Part shown: in pieces, positions 46,760-59,584 of the stretch
Position numbering within the stretch: the stretch's first letter is position 1
Layout: the number at the start of each line of letters is the position of its first letter
Source: Saccopteryx bilineata
Taxonomy: Eukaryota; Chordata; Mammalia; Chiroptera; Emballonuridae
Assembly (NCBI RefSeq): GCF_036850765.1
Contig: NC_089490.1
Coordinates: forward strand, 274,240,482-274,304,481
Direction of reading: 5' to 3'
DNA: 64,000 bases
Notes under the pieces: model-generated
The model's input: the letters and a program-made list of their open reading frames with translations, nothing else
The model's database searches: none
Told to the model about the DNA's origin: nothing
Made by a program: the position numbers and the translations under genes

Positions 46760-47640
46760 TTCCCAAACTCTGAACATTGTGAGGACAGTGCAAATGGTTT
46801 ATTCAGATTTTCTTTGTTGTAGCCCTGCATCCCAGGCTGCCAAATCATAAATATTTGTTAGATGAATGCTGTCTAGGTTATAACTATTTAACCCAGGCAA
46901 TGTCATGATGAAATGGGTGCTTGGGGAGCATTAGTCTGATAGAGTGCAGGTTGGTTGGACCAAAAATGTGGGAGTGGAGATGAAAACCAGAAAGATGTCT
47001 TTGGAGACTATTACAGCGGACTGGTGTTATGACATCTGAGGCAGCCAGAGAGCTTAGCTCTCTTTTTTCCATTTCATATAACACAGCGTGAAAAAGCCAC
47101 AGAGCCTACTGTGCAGGGCCAGTCTATACAGCTACCATCCACTTTCCATTCACTATTGTTTTTCTCTGTGGAGTTGGAGAGTCTTCTACTGCAGTAGCAG
47201 CCTCCTCAATGGTGGGCATTTATTCCAGCTGCTCTGCAAAATATCACAAGGAGATGCCATTATTGGCTAAAGAAGATTGTATTTATGCTATATATCCCAT
47301 TACTTAAATATATATCTAAGTTGGTTATGGAGTTAGTTCTTACATAATTGTACATGTTTGTTTGTTTATTTTTTATGGCTTTGCACATCTTATATTGCTT
47401 TCTAGAATCCATAAATGATCTTTACTATAATAGTGTTGTTGTTTTTGTACATTTAAATTTTTAAAAAATACACATCCATTAACTTATTTAACATATTTTT
47501 TGTGTGCCTACTATATATGTCTGGCATTATCCTTCATTCTGGAAGTAAAACAAGGTCTCTGCTCTTCAAAAATTTACATTTTAGAGGAATAAACACATCA
47601 AAGAAGAGAAATCCATTCATGTCTCTGCTGGTATTAAGTC
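46760..47640. other. Unassigned; ancient repeat-like block at about 47.48-47.59 kb
   Basis: The block at 47484-47590 (acttatttaac, gtgcctactatatatgtctgg, ggtctctgctc) resembles the tattgag-cacctactatgtgcc pattern common in old mammalian repeats. The family is unsure. The rest is unassigned. Confidence 0.4.
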
Positions 47641-48110
47641 TTCCAGTCATTTGTCATTTTACTTAGAAATAAATCTAGACTCCTCAGTATGACCTGGAAT
47701 TTCCATTAAAATCTCATTCCTGCCTTCCTCTATAGCCCTGTCTTTCTCTTGAATTTAATGCCCAAGTTATCCTGAAAGGTGTAAATTCTCCTAAGTGTTT
47801 TCTATTCTCTTCTGACATTTTCTATGCTTCTGCTCCTTCTAGACCTAGAGTCCTCCTCCTTTCTTGTTTACCAGCTGTTCATGTTTTAGCTCTCAGCTTA
47901 GGTGCAGATCCTCCTCTAGGAAACCTTTCCTAAAGTCCCAGAAGCCATTCCAAGTGGATAGTTACCCTTTTCTTCTGCTATGACATTTATGACAGTGTTT
48001 TATCATAACCTCCTCTGAGGAATAGGATTTTACTGTTTATCATTGTGAACTCAGTGACTAGAATAATAATGATATGTGCTCAGTATATGTCTACTGAAGA
48101 AAAAAGGGAG
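47640..48110 (+). repeat. LINE-2 (L2) 3' end fossil
   Basis: The order matches the L2 3' region: ctctcagcttaggtgcagatcctcctctaggaaacc-like block, a ctatgacatttatgacagtg block, cattgtgaactcagtgac, then tgtgctcagtatatgtctactg. It is diverged and was inactive before the bat radiation. The GAAG microsatellite begins at its end. Confidence 0.75.
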
Positions 48111-48117
48111 AGGGAAG

Positions 48118-48262
48118 GCAGAAAAGAAGAAGGAAGGAAGGAAGGAAGGAAGGAAGGAAGGAAGGAAGGAAGGAAGGAAGGAAGGAAGGAAGGAAGGAAG
48201 GAGAAGGAAGGAAGGAGGAAGAAGGAAGGAAGAAAAAAGGAAGGGTAGGAGGAAGAAATGAA
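48118..48262 (+). repeat. (GAAG)n microsatellite and purine tract
   Basis: A long, nearly pure GGAA run spans about 48131-48200, with mixed GA-rich flanks to 48262. It is all-purine on the plus strand, so it may form triplex structures and is likely polymorphic. The two reading frames through it encode Lys/Glu/Gly repeats and are artefacts. Confidence 0.97.
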
Positions 48263-48264
48263 GA

Positions 48265-50425
48265 AAGATATAGATAAAGGGAGAAAGTTAGGTCTTATAT
48301 CCATCTTTGCCATTATACTGCATTATAATTAAATTCTCCTCTTCCCTACTGGTCAGTTCTGTCCTTATTTTAATGACAACCAGATATAAGGTGGTGATTG
48401 CCTGACTTAGGGTAATGATAGTAGAAAGAGAGAAATATGGAAGAAATCACAATGGAAGAATCAATAGTTGGAAGATCAACATGAAGTCTTGTGAATAGAA
48501 TAAAGATCTATTTTTAAAAAGTTTAAGCCGTATATTTTCACAGACAGTCTTGTTCTCCTCTGGGTGAGAATTGGGTACTTGAGTTTTTCCCATCCAAATC
48601 AACATATTCATAAGAACATAAAATATGCATTCATGTAGACTCAAACATGAAAATCTTAACACAAATACATAGAAGTACAGTAATCACAGCACTAAATTAA
48701 TTTATAAAAGTATAGACTATGCAAAATATTTCCTACTAAGTTTCAACCCAGCTGACATTGAACAGGAATCATACGTTGTCCACATGGCCAGCTCCTTGAC
48801 TGCAATTTCCCCCTCTTCTCTTAGCTGAAGCCGTCTTCTTATTTATCCCAGCTCACAGTCTGTATTTTCTTTTGAAACACTTACAAGGGCCTGAGCAATC
48901 CATAATATTGAGATGAGATTAAAGATGTAACTAGGGGAAAAAAAGCAAAATATATAAGAAACATATTATTAAGTATTTAGCTAACTGAGTTCCATGATGA
49001 GTTCAGTACAGGGTTGATGAAGCTGGTATGATTATTGCAAATAGATACAAGAGCCATGAGAGATCTGAAACCTTGATGGATGTCAGGCTCACTAAAAATT
49101 TACTTGAGGAAAAGCTAGCAGCCAATCAAAAAATATTCTTCAGAGGGACTGCAACACGCATTTCTTTTGTAGGAGCTAGACACCTAAGTGATGACTGCAT
49201 GAGGGAAAGCAAGACATTCATGGGCACAAAACTGTACACCTGGGAGCCTTGGAAGATCACACTGATTTGGATTTTGCTATTGCCAGTATTGGGAGATTTA
49301 TTGTAGACAGAATAATTCTAGGATTCAATCAGGACTCCTCCTCATACTTCAGCCCCCAGAACACTTCTTGAGAAGAGAGAATGGAACACTATCCAAAGAT
49401 TCTCCTCTCTATGGGGCAATGGCTCTTCCAACTTTCAGCACTCATACCTGTAATAACCCCACACCACCTTTCAGTTGGTGTATATTTCCTAGGCTTATGC
49501 TGATTTGAAGCTGATGCCTTAACTAGAAAAACTTCAGAGAACCTCAGAGCCTCCCTTCTTTTACTGTTTTGTCTGGACTAGTTGCATTAGCTTCCACTAT
49601 TTGTAAAAATTTGTATTATTAGAGCGATTTTGAGTTTCAAATACATTATCTCATCTGGCTTTAGGAATTGGCACAGTTGTTAGGTATAAGTTACCATCTG
49701 GGGAGGTCTGATTTACAAGTCTCTCATTAATCCAACAACAGTCATGGAGCAGCTACTGTGGGCCAGTCACTACATTGAGTGAGTATGGGATGACCTGGGA
49801 AAAGTAGAAAAGGAAAAAACCAACATTATGATAACGTGAGCTAAAAGTAATTTCAAGTTGGAGGAAAAAACAAATATCTATGAATAATCAAGTCTTAAAA
49901 CAATACAAGTGTTGTCTGAAAGTCTGTCCTTGACTATCTTCTGCCATTTTTCGACACATTCTTTCCAGGTGAGTTGGCTTATCGTTTCCACTTACACTTC
50001 CAGCTTCAACTTTCGAATAATGATACCAACATTTTACAGCTCAGCTCTCTCTTGAAGGCTAAGAATACCCTTAGACACCTTCCTCAATGTCCTCTTGGTA
50101 CTTACAACTCAGCCTATCAAATTGTTGATAATTATTTTCTCCAAATCCATCCCTTATTCTAGCTTCCCTACCTAGTTCCTGGCTAAATTTCTAGATATTG
50201 GTTCCTAGTTATTTGTCAGAAACCATTGATGTCTCCCACTTCTTTTTTTATTAACCATCAAATAATTTTGGTTTAAATTTTAAATATGTTTTATATTATT
50301 TTTGCTTCTGTTAAACCAGCACTTGACACTTAATGATGTATACTTGAGACTATAGCATTTATTACACCAATTAATTACTAGGTTTTTATGTCCTTTGCTT
50401 ATGTAATTGAACTCACAAGACATGA
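48265..50425. other. Unassigned noncoding sequence
   Basis: No gene is recognised. A fragment at about 49730-49790 (catggagcagctactgtgggcc) resembles the start of an old mammalian repeat, but it is too short to name. Confidence 0.4.
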
Positions 50426-50515
50426 GAACTCTGCTTTATGGTCAAGATGTGGTAAGCATGTGGAAGATAGTCAGTAAATATGTGCTAAATAAAAGGTTGA
50501 TGAATGTGCAAATTA
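50426..50515 (+). repeat. L2-like tail fragment
   Basis: catgtggaagatagtcagtaaatatgtgctaaataaaaggttgatgaatg follows the terminal L2 pattern (cagtaaatatttgttgaatgaatg) in a diverged form. Confidence 0.5.
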
Positions 50516-50536
50516 TGTGGTTAATTTTCCTTTTTG

Positions 50537-51160
50537 TGGTAGGCAGAATTCTGAGATATCCTTCAATATTTCACTCCCTGACATTTGCATATCTTCACTC
50601 ATTCCATAAAACACAAATCTAAGTACTGTTGCAAGAGGAATTTTTTTCCTGCAATTAACATCCTTTTTTCTTAGTTGACTTTAAAAAAAAGAGATTACCT
50701 TTGTTGGGGTGAACATATAAAGTGAACACTTAAAAGGAACTGAGCTCTCCCTGGTAGGAGAGATTTCAAGGAATAAGAGGCATTTAATGAGAGAACAGTC
50801 TTCTAATTTTGGCTTTGAAGATGGAAGGGGCCAGATGGTGAGGAATGGGAATAGCTTCTAGGAACTCAGAATGGGTCCTAGCTGACAGCCAAAAAGGAAA
50901 TGGAAACTTCAGTCCTACAACCACATTGAACAAAATTCTGCCAACAATCTACACAAGCTTAGAAATGAATTCTTCCCTGGAGATTCCAGACAGGAACATG
51001 ATGCAGCTAACTCCTCGATTTCAGGCTCATAGGACCCTGAGGAGAAAATCGGCCACACCATGCTCAGACCTCTGACCTAGAGAACTATGAGCTGATACAT
51101 AATAGTTTTCTTAAGATGTTAAATTTCTGGTAATTTGTTTTGCAGAAAAGAACACTTTTC
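50537..51160 (+). mobile_element. MLT1-like LTR (ERVL-MaLR)
   Basis: tgtggtaggcagaattctgag and tatccttcaatatttcactccctgac at the start, a tttgaagatggaaggggcc block, cttctaggaactc, and a ctcagacctctgacctagagaac block with ggtaatttgttttgcag at the end follow the MLT1 family order. The plus-strand frame of 76 codons within it (50845-51075) is not a gene. Confidence 0.72.
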
Positions 51161-51164
51161 ATCT

Positions 51165-51904
51165 AATTGTGTTATGCCTGATAATTATAATGTATGTCCT
51201 TGAAAGTGTCAAGGCTTGCCTTAGGATTAAAAGCAGTTTGTTAAATACATAATACTCCACTTCCTCAGGAAGGACACCCTAAATGTTGGCAAGGAATGAC
51301 TTGCATTACCAAAATCTATGTTATTAAGAACAGTTGAAAAACATTAAAATATATATGGTCAAAAGTTATGATATTCTACCCAATTCTATTAAAAACAATA
51401 TGTAATGTTCCATTAGAAGCTTTAAACTGGATATTTGGTGATTTGGATTTGGCCACCCAGACAGCCCCATAAAGTATCAGTAGTAATTTTCAATTCTGAC
51501 TGTAAGGTTATTCACAGGTCTTCAGTCAATGTCAACTTCAAAAGTCTGTTATCCTCAGCCAATTCTATTTTATATATAGAAATAACAAAGACTTTGTCAA
51601 ACACCAGCATTTGCAGGAACAGTTAAAAGCCAGAGAGAAATAACATGCCTTTTAGCATCTTACTCTAGAAACCCACCTAAAATTCATGATTCCACTTAAA
51701 GGTTATTTCAACCTCTACTATCTTAACTACTTAAGATTGTTTGTTTAAGCAATAGTGTCCATAAATTGCTAGCAAATAAGAAGAAAACAACAATACAAGA
51801 TACGTAGGAATGAATTCATAAAATGTCAGGAAAATATCCCAATAAATAGTAACTGAATTAGGGGCTTCATAATTTTTAGCCACTCAGAGTCAATAGGCTA
51901 ATTT
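51165..51904. other. Unassigned noncoding sequence
   Basis: No gene or named repeat is visible. Confidence 0.4.
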
Positions 51905-51918
51905 AAGGACTAAATTGT

Positions 51919-52416
51919 CTATGTTTTATTTTATTTTATTTTATTTATTTTGGAGAGGTTGGTGGAAAAGAGAGAGGAGAGTGGTATGTCCATCAACAGA
52001 GGATTGGATAAAGAAGATATGGTACATATATACAATGGAATACTGCTCAGCCATATGAAATGATGACTTAATGACATTTATGATAACCTGCATGGACCTT
52101 GATAACATTATACTGAGTAAAATAAGCAAATCAGAAAAAGCTAAGAACTGTATGATTCCATACATAGGTGGGACACAAAATTGAGACTCATGGACATAGA
52201 TAAGAGTGCAGTGGTTACCAGGGAAGGGGGAGGGAGGAGGGGTGGAGGAGAGGAGGAGCACAAAGAAAAACAACATATAAGGTGACAGAAGATGATTTGA
52301 CTTTGGGTGATGGGTATATAACATAATCAACTGTCCAAATGATGTGGAGATGTTTTCTCTAAATCTATGTACTCTGGATGACCAATGTCACCCTGTTAAA
52401 TTTAATTGTTAAAAAA
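51919..52416 (+). mobile_element. Very short LINE-1 3' end, about 0.5 kb, with a non-L1 5' junction
   Basis: From about 51988 the sequence is L1: gtccatcaacagaggattgg, atactgctcagccatatg, then the 3'UTR with a G-rich tract at about 52220-52256 and a final atcaccctg-like end with a short A-tail. The exact 14-bp duplication aaggactaaattgt at 51905-51918 and 52417-52430 brackets it. The first 70 bp (51919-51988), with an ATTTT repeat and a gagaggttggtggaaaag segment, do not match the L1 region that should precede it. They may be a junction filler or an inverted piece. Confidence 0.88.
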
Positions 52417-52430
52417 AAGGACTAAATTGT

Positions 52431-55400
52431 AACTGTGTGCTTTTTATGCTAATGAAGGGAATTACATCTAGTTACTGAGCTTGGATCAGCTGCATGGGAA
52501 ATTGTTCCTTCCTTCTTATATTTAATGATAAACTTTCTTGGTCGTCCTAGCTCACCTGATTTGTGGGCAATGTCACTAGAATAAAACCAATGGGTACTAC
52601 CTGAGTGCTTTCTTGTGGATGCTCTGCTTATGAAGCCATGAATTGAGGCAGGTGTTTCAACTCTCTGATAACATTTCAAATTAGCTTTCTACTTATACCT
52701 ATATCTAAACTTAAACCTCTACCTATAAGTATGCCTATGCCCATGCCTACACCTGTGGTATATCTATACCTATACCTATACCTTTAATTATATCTACCCC
52801 AAAGGATTGTTTTGAGAATGAAATGAGAAGCAATCGCATATGTATGATACCTGACACCTAGTAGTATTTCCAAAAATGTTGCTCCTGAAAAGGTTCCCTG
52901 GTCAACTTATAGTAGATGCACTTTGGCCTCTGGGGAGCTGCTGTTAGACTTTTTGGAGAATGGGCCATCCAAGTGGAATTTGCAGTGATTGTTTTCTAGT
53001 CATAAACTATCTGAGTTTTTAAAAAACAAGGGTTTGATTTGACCCTTTAATGAAAGAGCCTTGTTCACTTCCCTCTGGGCAGTGAGTAGCTTGTCCTCAC
53101 CCTTGGCAGGAACAAGGAACAAGGCCCCATTCCTTCTAACCCACGACTCACCTCCAGTGGCCAGTAGGAAAAGCAATACATTGCCATGGACAAGAGGCAT
53201 GGCCAGAAGCCTGATGTCCAGAAAGGATCATTTCTACCATAGTAACCAGGAGACACCCAGAAGCTACAAAGCTAAGTAGAAGATAGTCTAGCCTCTTAGG
53301 AGCTCATTCCCTCCAGGGATAGGTACGAAATATCCCTAGAACACCAGCAATGAAAAGGCCAGATAAAGCATGTCTTGGAGAAATAGCTTCTGTTCACACT
53401 TAGGTGGCAGAGTGAAAAAAAAATAACAGAAGTGATATTTGAATTAGAACTTGAAGTAAGAGAGTTTTTCTTCAGGCAGCTTGAGGTAAAAGCACTCCTG
53501 GTACAAGGCATGGCAGAAGCAAAGCTCTGAGGGGCAGAATCAGTCAGGTGATGGAAGGCAGGCAGAAGAGTAAGGCTGGTTAAAGTACAGAAGTGACAGA
53601 GGGATCTTGGGTCCAGACTGCTGTGTCCCATCACCCATTATATACATGCATTTGCAAATTTTCCACTTCTCTGATGGTAACACGTTTCAACTCCACTTTA
53701 TATTTTGTGGGGTTTATTAACATGAGGTTATTCCAAAAACTACATTTTGCAGAACCTCAGTTATTTAATCGTTTACAATCACCATACCTGACTAAAGTGC
53801 CTATTTGGATTTAAGCAAAGGTGTAGTCAAAAATTCTCAAAAAAAAATCCTGCACATAAACTATCAGATTAATGAAGTGCAAGTGAAGGTTTAATAACCT
53901 CTACTGTTTTGCACCAAAAGAAGTAGGCATTCCTTATTCTGAAACAATCTAATATTACATTGACAAGAGCAACTGCAAGTATTTTCTTTCTAAGATCTCT
54001 TATTTCTATGCTCAGATCCCCCCCGTGATCCCAGTTTTATCTCCATTCCAGATCCTTCACATAAATGAGTCTATTAAAATATGTTCAACTTTTTTGCCTC
54101 TTATTGTTTTATGCATTAGTTTAAATGAGGTTTGAATAAACAGCACATTTCTAATACCAAGGATTAAATGTTTCCATCTTCTTAAATTTCCTTGGCTTGG
54201 ACTCACTCAACACAACTGTACTTGGTTCAGGACTTAGTTATGCTCCCTCAGTACCAATAAACCTGAATAAAAATATCCATCTAATTGGAACCTTCTTTAG
54301 GATGTTTTCTTGATATTTTAAGAGTGTATGTTTTTCATACCAAATAGAGAACATGCTGTCCAATGTACCACACTGTGTTCCTCGGCTCTGGACAGCAAGG
54401 CCCAGTTTCGTTCTGTCCACAGCTCTATAAACAGGGTCTAGAATGTTTAAAGCAAACAAGAGGATGTGTAATGTAGGGTTCTTCACACAAGGACTCATTG
54501 TGTTCATCATGGCTTTCGCCCTTCATGCATGTGACCTCAGCCTTGCAGACGAGGCCACCATCTTGTTAATGTCTATCTGAAGAACTGGTCTTGCTGTTTG
54601 TATTCTTTAAATACTTCTTCTGTGAGGCTTGAAGATCAACAGCCCCAGAATGTGTGAACTGTCATCTGTACCATTAAAACTAGAAAAGCAAACAAAATGA
54701 AATGCACATCAAGGAGTAGGTTAAGAAAGTGATGAGTGAATTTAATGAATGGATGGATGAATGAAAAAATAAATAATGTAGCCAAGGTCACTGCCTGAGT
54801 TTGGACCAGGCCACATCTTAGAATTCTAAGTAGATGAGGGCACCAATAAATCATACAGCTATTTGTTCTCTCTCATTATTTTCCCTTTTCATAAAACAGT
54901 AAACAAAGACTGAGAATTCTGATGTAGCCTGCAAGCTTATTCCTCAGAGGTAAAATATGGGGTGATTTCTGTATTTATTATCATCAACTACTAAATTATA
55001 CCATGATTATACCATAAAAGAGTGTTATTATTACTACTTCAAAATTTTCAAAATGTTTTACAACTGTTATCTCACTTTATAGAGTTTCATGTCTTCTTCA
55101 ATTAATCTTCAAGTTGGCATCTATTGTATTTTTCTTTTATTATATTTTTTCCTTTATCAAGAAAAAATATTGCTATTGCTTTTTTTTTCTTGTGGAAACA
55201 ATTTAAAAAGTCACTAATTACAATATAAACCTCCTCTTTTGATTGTCCGTAGACATTTTCATCAGATTTTCAGAACCCATGCTATCCTAGTCGAGAAGCT
55301 GGATATGGGACAAGCATTACTTCAACATCCAAAGTGCTGCCATAGGAACCAAATCTAAGCAATGAAGGGAAAAGCCCTAATGAAACCAAGGGCTCGTTAA

Positions 55401-55607
55401 AGCCTGACGGCGAGCTCATTATCCCCAATGCACTCTCATTGAAATGGCAGCAAATGTGAATGGAAAACGCCACAGACAAGATGCTGTGTTGCTGGATGGC
55501 CTCTGGAAAGAGTTAGAATTTGGGTACAGAGCTCACTAACAGGCTAGAAATTGGACTTGGGAAACTCTCATATCCTCCAAGTCAGACTCTGCTGAGAATA
55601 GTGTGTG

Positions 55608-55610
<3 letters not shown>
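52431..55610. other. Unassigned sequence with a degenerate CCTATA repeat
   Basis: No gene is supported. A degenerate hexamer array of acctat/cctata type lies at about 52692-52797. The remainder has short frames only. The 112-codon minus frame 53296-53634 is Ser/Leu-rich and featureless. Confidence 0.4.
52692..52797 (+). repeat. Degenerate (CCTATA)n minisatellite
   Basis: Repeated units include ttataccta, ctacctat, gcctatgcc, ctacacctg and three clean tacctatacc steps near 52763-52780. It is a decayed hexamer repeat. Confidence 0.8.
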
Positions 55611-55651
<41 letters not shown>

Positions 55652-55668
55652 TGTATGTGTGTGTGCAT
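55611..55668 (+). repeat. (GT)n microsatellite
   Basis: A nearly pure GT run, with two TATG interruptions toward the 3' end. Confidence 0.95.
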
Positions 55669-55724
55669 GCTGCAGAAAGCCTTAAGCACCTGGCCAGCTC
55701 AGCTCAGGTGATAAAAGGAGAGAG

Positions 55725-55930
55725 AATTAGAGCTGGAAGGGCCTGGAATCAGCTTGTCCAATCCTGTCCCCCTGCCCTCATACAGAGTTTACTCCACATT
55801 GTCCACAGTGGCTTGAATATGCTAATAACAAGTGGCTCACCATCTCTGGTTTGTAGATACACATTCCTTATAGTGAAGCCATGATCTGACTCTAGTTGAA
55901 GTCCATCAACTTGTGTTCACTGTGACCCCA
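55725..55930 (+). repeat. L3/CR1-like fossil
   Basis: ttagagctggaagggcctgg, agcttgtccaatcctgtc, ttccttatagtgaagcc and agttgaagtccatcaacttg match the pattern of old CR1-type LINE 3' ends. It is diverged, and the family call is tentative. Confidence 0.5.
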
Positions 55931-55934
55931 GGGA

Positions 55935-57494
55935 CAGTGAATACCATTTTTCATTCTGTTCATATTCAAGTCCTATCCACCAAGCTGACCTGTATCAAGG
56001 GTTCTCCATAGTATGTGGCCTCCCATCCATCCTCATGTCCTTCACTGCAACCATTCTCTGTGGATACATAGAAATCAGAAGCCATGTTACTGTGGGTGTG
56101 AGTGGCCAGCCTGCCTGGCACAGACACTGTCCACACTGCCCCCGAAAATCAAAGCACTAGCACTTCTCTAAAGGCAAACTCAAGTTCTGTAAGCTTTAAT
56201 ATGGAAAAAAATATAAAATTTGATTGCTAGGAAGCGTGTGAACAACTACCTATAAATTCCTAAAAGCTCCTAAGGTTATATTGCCCAGGTACATTTCATT
56301 CTGCTTTCCTGATCCCACGTTCCTTGTTTTGAATAACTGTGAAACACTGTTCTATCAACTGCTCTATCAACTGTCCCTCCCAAGCTTGTGTCATGTGAAA
56401 ATCTTATAAGCATGTTTGAGTGTATGTGTTCATGTGTGTGTCTTGATCCAAACCACTGAACAGAAGTTATCGCATGATAAATAACAGAACACAATTTTAT
56501 GTGCTTCAGGGTTTTGTCCTTTGATTGACACAAGTTAATTAGTAGCTGTCTTTGAGTAAGTTGTTAAGGCAGTTTTGACCTATTGAATTGTGGTTTCATC
56601 AAGTGAAAAAGATTATCAAAAAGACAGCCACATGTGGGGCTAAAGTAAGAAGTCTAAATTCTAAAGACATTTCTGATACAGCAATAGAATGAGCTCCTTA
56701 AGTTCAAGCATGGCCCTTCATTAGTCTTTATGGAACCTGTACCCAGAAAAGCAAATTTACTAAACACAAAGAGAAAACATGCTGCTTTTGTGAAACTAAT
56801 TGAGCCCAATCTGGTTACTGCTACTCCTTTTTAAGTGCTCATCAGCCTGTTAATAATTACTTCTTCAGGGTTGTTCATAATCAACATTGAACTGATTGGC
56901 CTATTGTCTCTGGAAAAATATTTGCCTCCTCTCTCCAGTTCAGTATTTTCTCATGGAGAATAATTCCTCTATCATACCTTTACATACTCTGTGCACACTT
57001 GCATGCACTGAGTTGTAACTTCTGTGGGACTGAAGCCTTGCCCTCAGCCAGGGCATAAATAACTTTCTTTCTCACTGTCCATTCAGGGTGCAGAGCGCGT
57101 TTGCTCACACCTCAGTCCTGTCCATCCTGAATGCTGTCTTCTGGTTAAAGATGATGAAAATCAGAAAAGATTAAGAAAATGTGCCCTCTCTTTGTCCTCT
57201 CTTAATAGTATGAATTTCCCCAAGAGCAGCCCCCTTTTATTCTTTCTCTATTTGCTCACCAGATACCACGTGATTCATCTGATGGTTGCCAATAAAGTGG
57301 AGTGTTTCTCAGAAAATAAAAAGTGAGAAAAACTTTTTTAAAACTTATCTTCCTCACTTTAATTTTTTAAAGAATAAGAGTAAAGAAATAAGTACAAAAC
57401 CACTAAATGGGGTGGATGTTTCATAATTGTAAAAATAAACCTTGAAACACAGAAATGATGAGTATATAAATTACATCTTCAAAATCTCAATCTA
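55935..57494. other. Low-repeat unassigned sequence
   Basis: I see no gene or named repeat between the L3-like fossil and the start of the full-length L1. Confidence 0.4.
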
Positions 57495-58398
57495 GGGGAC
57501 CTGAAGATGGCAGCAGAGTAGGCAGACGCACAGACTTCCAGCTCACACCACTGAACTGGATTATAAACTAATTTATGAGCAATCAGCATGAAAAACTAAA
57601 TCTGGACTACAAGAACAGCTTTCAAAAATCAAGGAGCAAAGAAGAAGCCACAACAAACCTGGTAGGAAGCGCCTGAATCCCCTCTGCTTACAGGAATGGG
57701 GGGGGTGAAGCTGGGCTCTCAATTCCAAGAAAAAGAGCAGTAAATACTGCTCACAGCCACTTACCTGGTGACCAGAGAATGAGGTGTGTTGAAAGGGCAT
57801 GCTTGTCTTCCAAAAAGAGGAGAAAGAGAGAGACGGATAGTGAGGGGGAGAGGAATACAGGTGATGACATAAAAAGCTGACTCATTCAGCGCTGGAGGCG
57901 GCCATAACTGGGGGAGGGGCTGATCCTTCCACAAAGCAAAATACAAAAGTACTTCCAGGTCACAGAGATACAGACATCTCTCCAGCTCCAATCAGCACAA
58001 CAAGACACAGCTGAAAACAAGAAGTGGGGAGGAGGGGCAGTAACTCAGGTTTCCTTGGAGATCTGAGATACACCTCTCCCTACTGAAGCTGAGAAAGCAA
58101 CCCTCCCCCAGAGAGATTAACTGGAAGAAGAGGACTTCAGAGCCTCCGGTCACACCCACTGCATTCCTGGATACAGTTTCAAATAAGCCCCCTGCTGAGA
58201 TAAGCAAACAAGACAATCACCTGTTAAGAAAAAAAACAAATCAAGACTTCATAGCAGCCCAAACCCTAAAGTGGATTACAAATAATAGCTGATGCCAACC
58301 CAAGAAGACTTAGAAACAACACAAGTAAAAACTAGAGGCAGACAATACCAAGCCTAGACTCAACCAGCTCTACAAAGAAAACACCCTGGGTAGGCACA
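57495..58398 (+). promoter_or_regulatory. L1 5'UTR (internal promoter region)
   Basis: This region precedes ORF1 of the full-length L1. An aagatggc motif at 57504-57511, about 10 bp from the start, matches the YY1 core known to position transcription of mammalian L1s. The sequence is purine-rich, with a G9 run near 57699-57707. Mutations elsewhere in the element argue against current function. Confidence 0.8.
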
Positions 58399-59311
58399 AT
58401 GAGAAGACAAAGAAGTGCAATCCAAATAAAACCACAAGAGAGTCCTTCAGGAGATGAACTGAGTGATATGGAAATAATCAAACTTCTGGATGTGGAGTTT
58501 AAAATAATGATTGTAAGGATGCTTAGGGACCTTAGAACACCAATGGATGGTCATCAGAACACCTAAATAAAGAAATAGCAAGTATAAAAAAGGATACTGA
58601 AATATTAAAAAGAATCAGTTGGAGATGACAAATACAATATCAGAAATGAAGACCACAATGGAAGGAATTAAAAACAGGATGGATACAGCTGAGGATCGAA
58701 TCAGCGAGTTGGAGGACAACTGGAATGAAGGCATGAAAGAAGAGAAGAAAAAAGAAAAGAGACTCAAAAAGTCTGAGGAAATTCTGAGAGAGCTCTGTGA
58801 CAACATAAAGAGAAATAACATCTGCATCATAGGGGTTCCTGAAGAAGAAGAGAAAGAACAAGGGATAGAGGCTTTGTTCAATCATATCATATCTGAAAAT
58901 TTCCCTAAATTAATGCAGAAGAAACTCTCACAGATTCAAGAAGCACAGAGAACTCTACTAAAAAGAAACCCAAAGAAACCTACACCAAGACACATCATAA
59001 TTAAAATACCAAAACTAAGTGATAAAGAGAAAATATTAAAAGCTGTGAGAGAAAAAAAAAGGCTATCACCTACAAAGGAGCCCCCATAAGGATGACATCA
59101 GACTTCTTAACAGAAACTTGAGGCCAGAAGAGAATGGCAAGAAATATTCAAAGTAATGCAGAACAAGAACCTACAACCAAGACTACTTTATCCAGCAAGG
59201 CTATCATTTAAAATTGAAGGAGAAATAAAAAGTTTCCCAGACAAAAAAAAATTCAAGGAATTCATTACAACCAAACCAATGCTGCAGCAAATGTTAAGGG
59301 GCATGGTGTAA
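58399..59311 (+). pseudogene. LINE-1 ORF1 (RNA-binding chaperone), broken
   Basis: ORF1p coats L1 RNA as a trimer. The frame opens at ATG 58399 (MRRQRSAIQIKP) and runs 55 codons to TAA at 58564. A second frame (58619-59089) encodes the coiled coil (MDTAEDRISELEDN), the RRM start (NNICIIGVPEEEE) and the C-terminal domain (PRHIIIKIPKLSDKEKIL). The remaining C-terminal part continues in another frame to a TAA at 59309-59311. At least two frame disruptions are present, so no protein is made. Confidence 0.92.
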
Positions 59312-59584
59312 ACAGATCAAAGTGAGAAAAGAATATAGCAAAAGAGGAATACAGTTTTAAAGAATAAAATGGCAATAAACAACTACATGTCAATAATAAC
59401 CCTAAATGTAAATGGATTAAATGATCCAATCAAAAGACATAGGGTAGCTGCATGGATAAAAAAACAGGACCCGTACATATGCTGTCTACAAGAGACACAC
59501 CTTAAAACAAAAGATGCACATAGGTTGAAGGTAAAAGGATGGAAAAAAACATTTCATGCAAATGGAAATGAAAAAAAAGCTGGG

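Noticed and set aside
48045..48313. Lys/Glu-rich and Phe/Leu/Pro/Ser-rich frames
   Set aside because: They are translations of the GAAG microsatellite on each strand.
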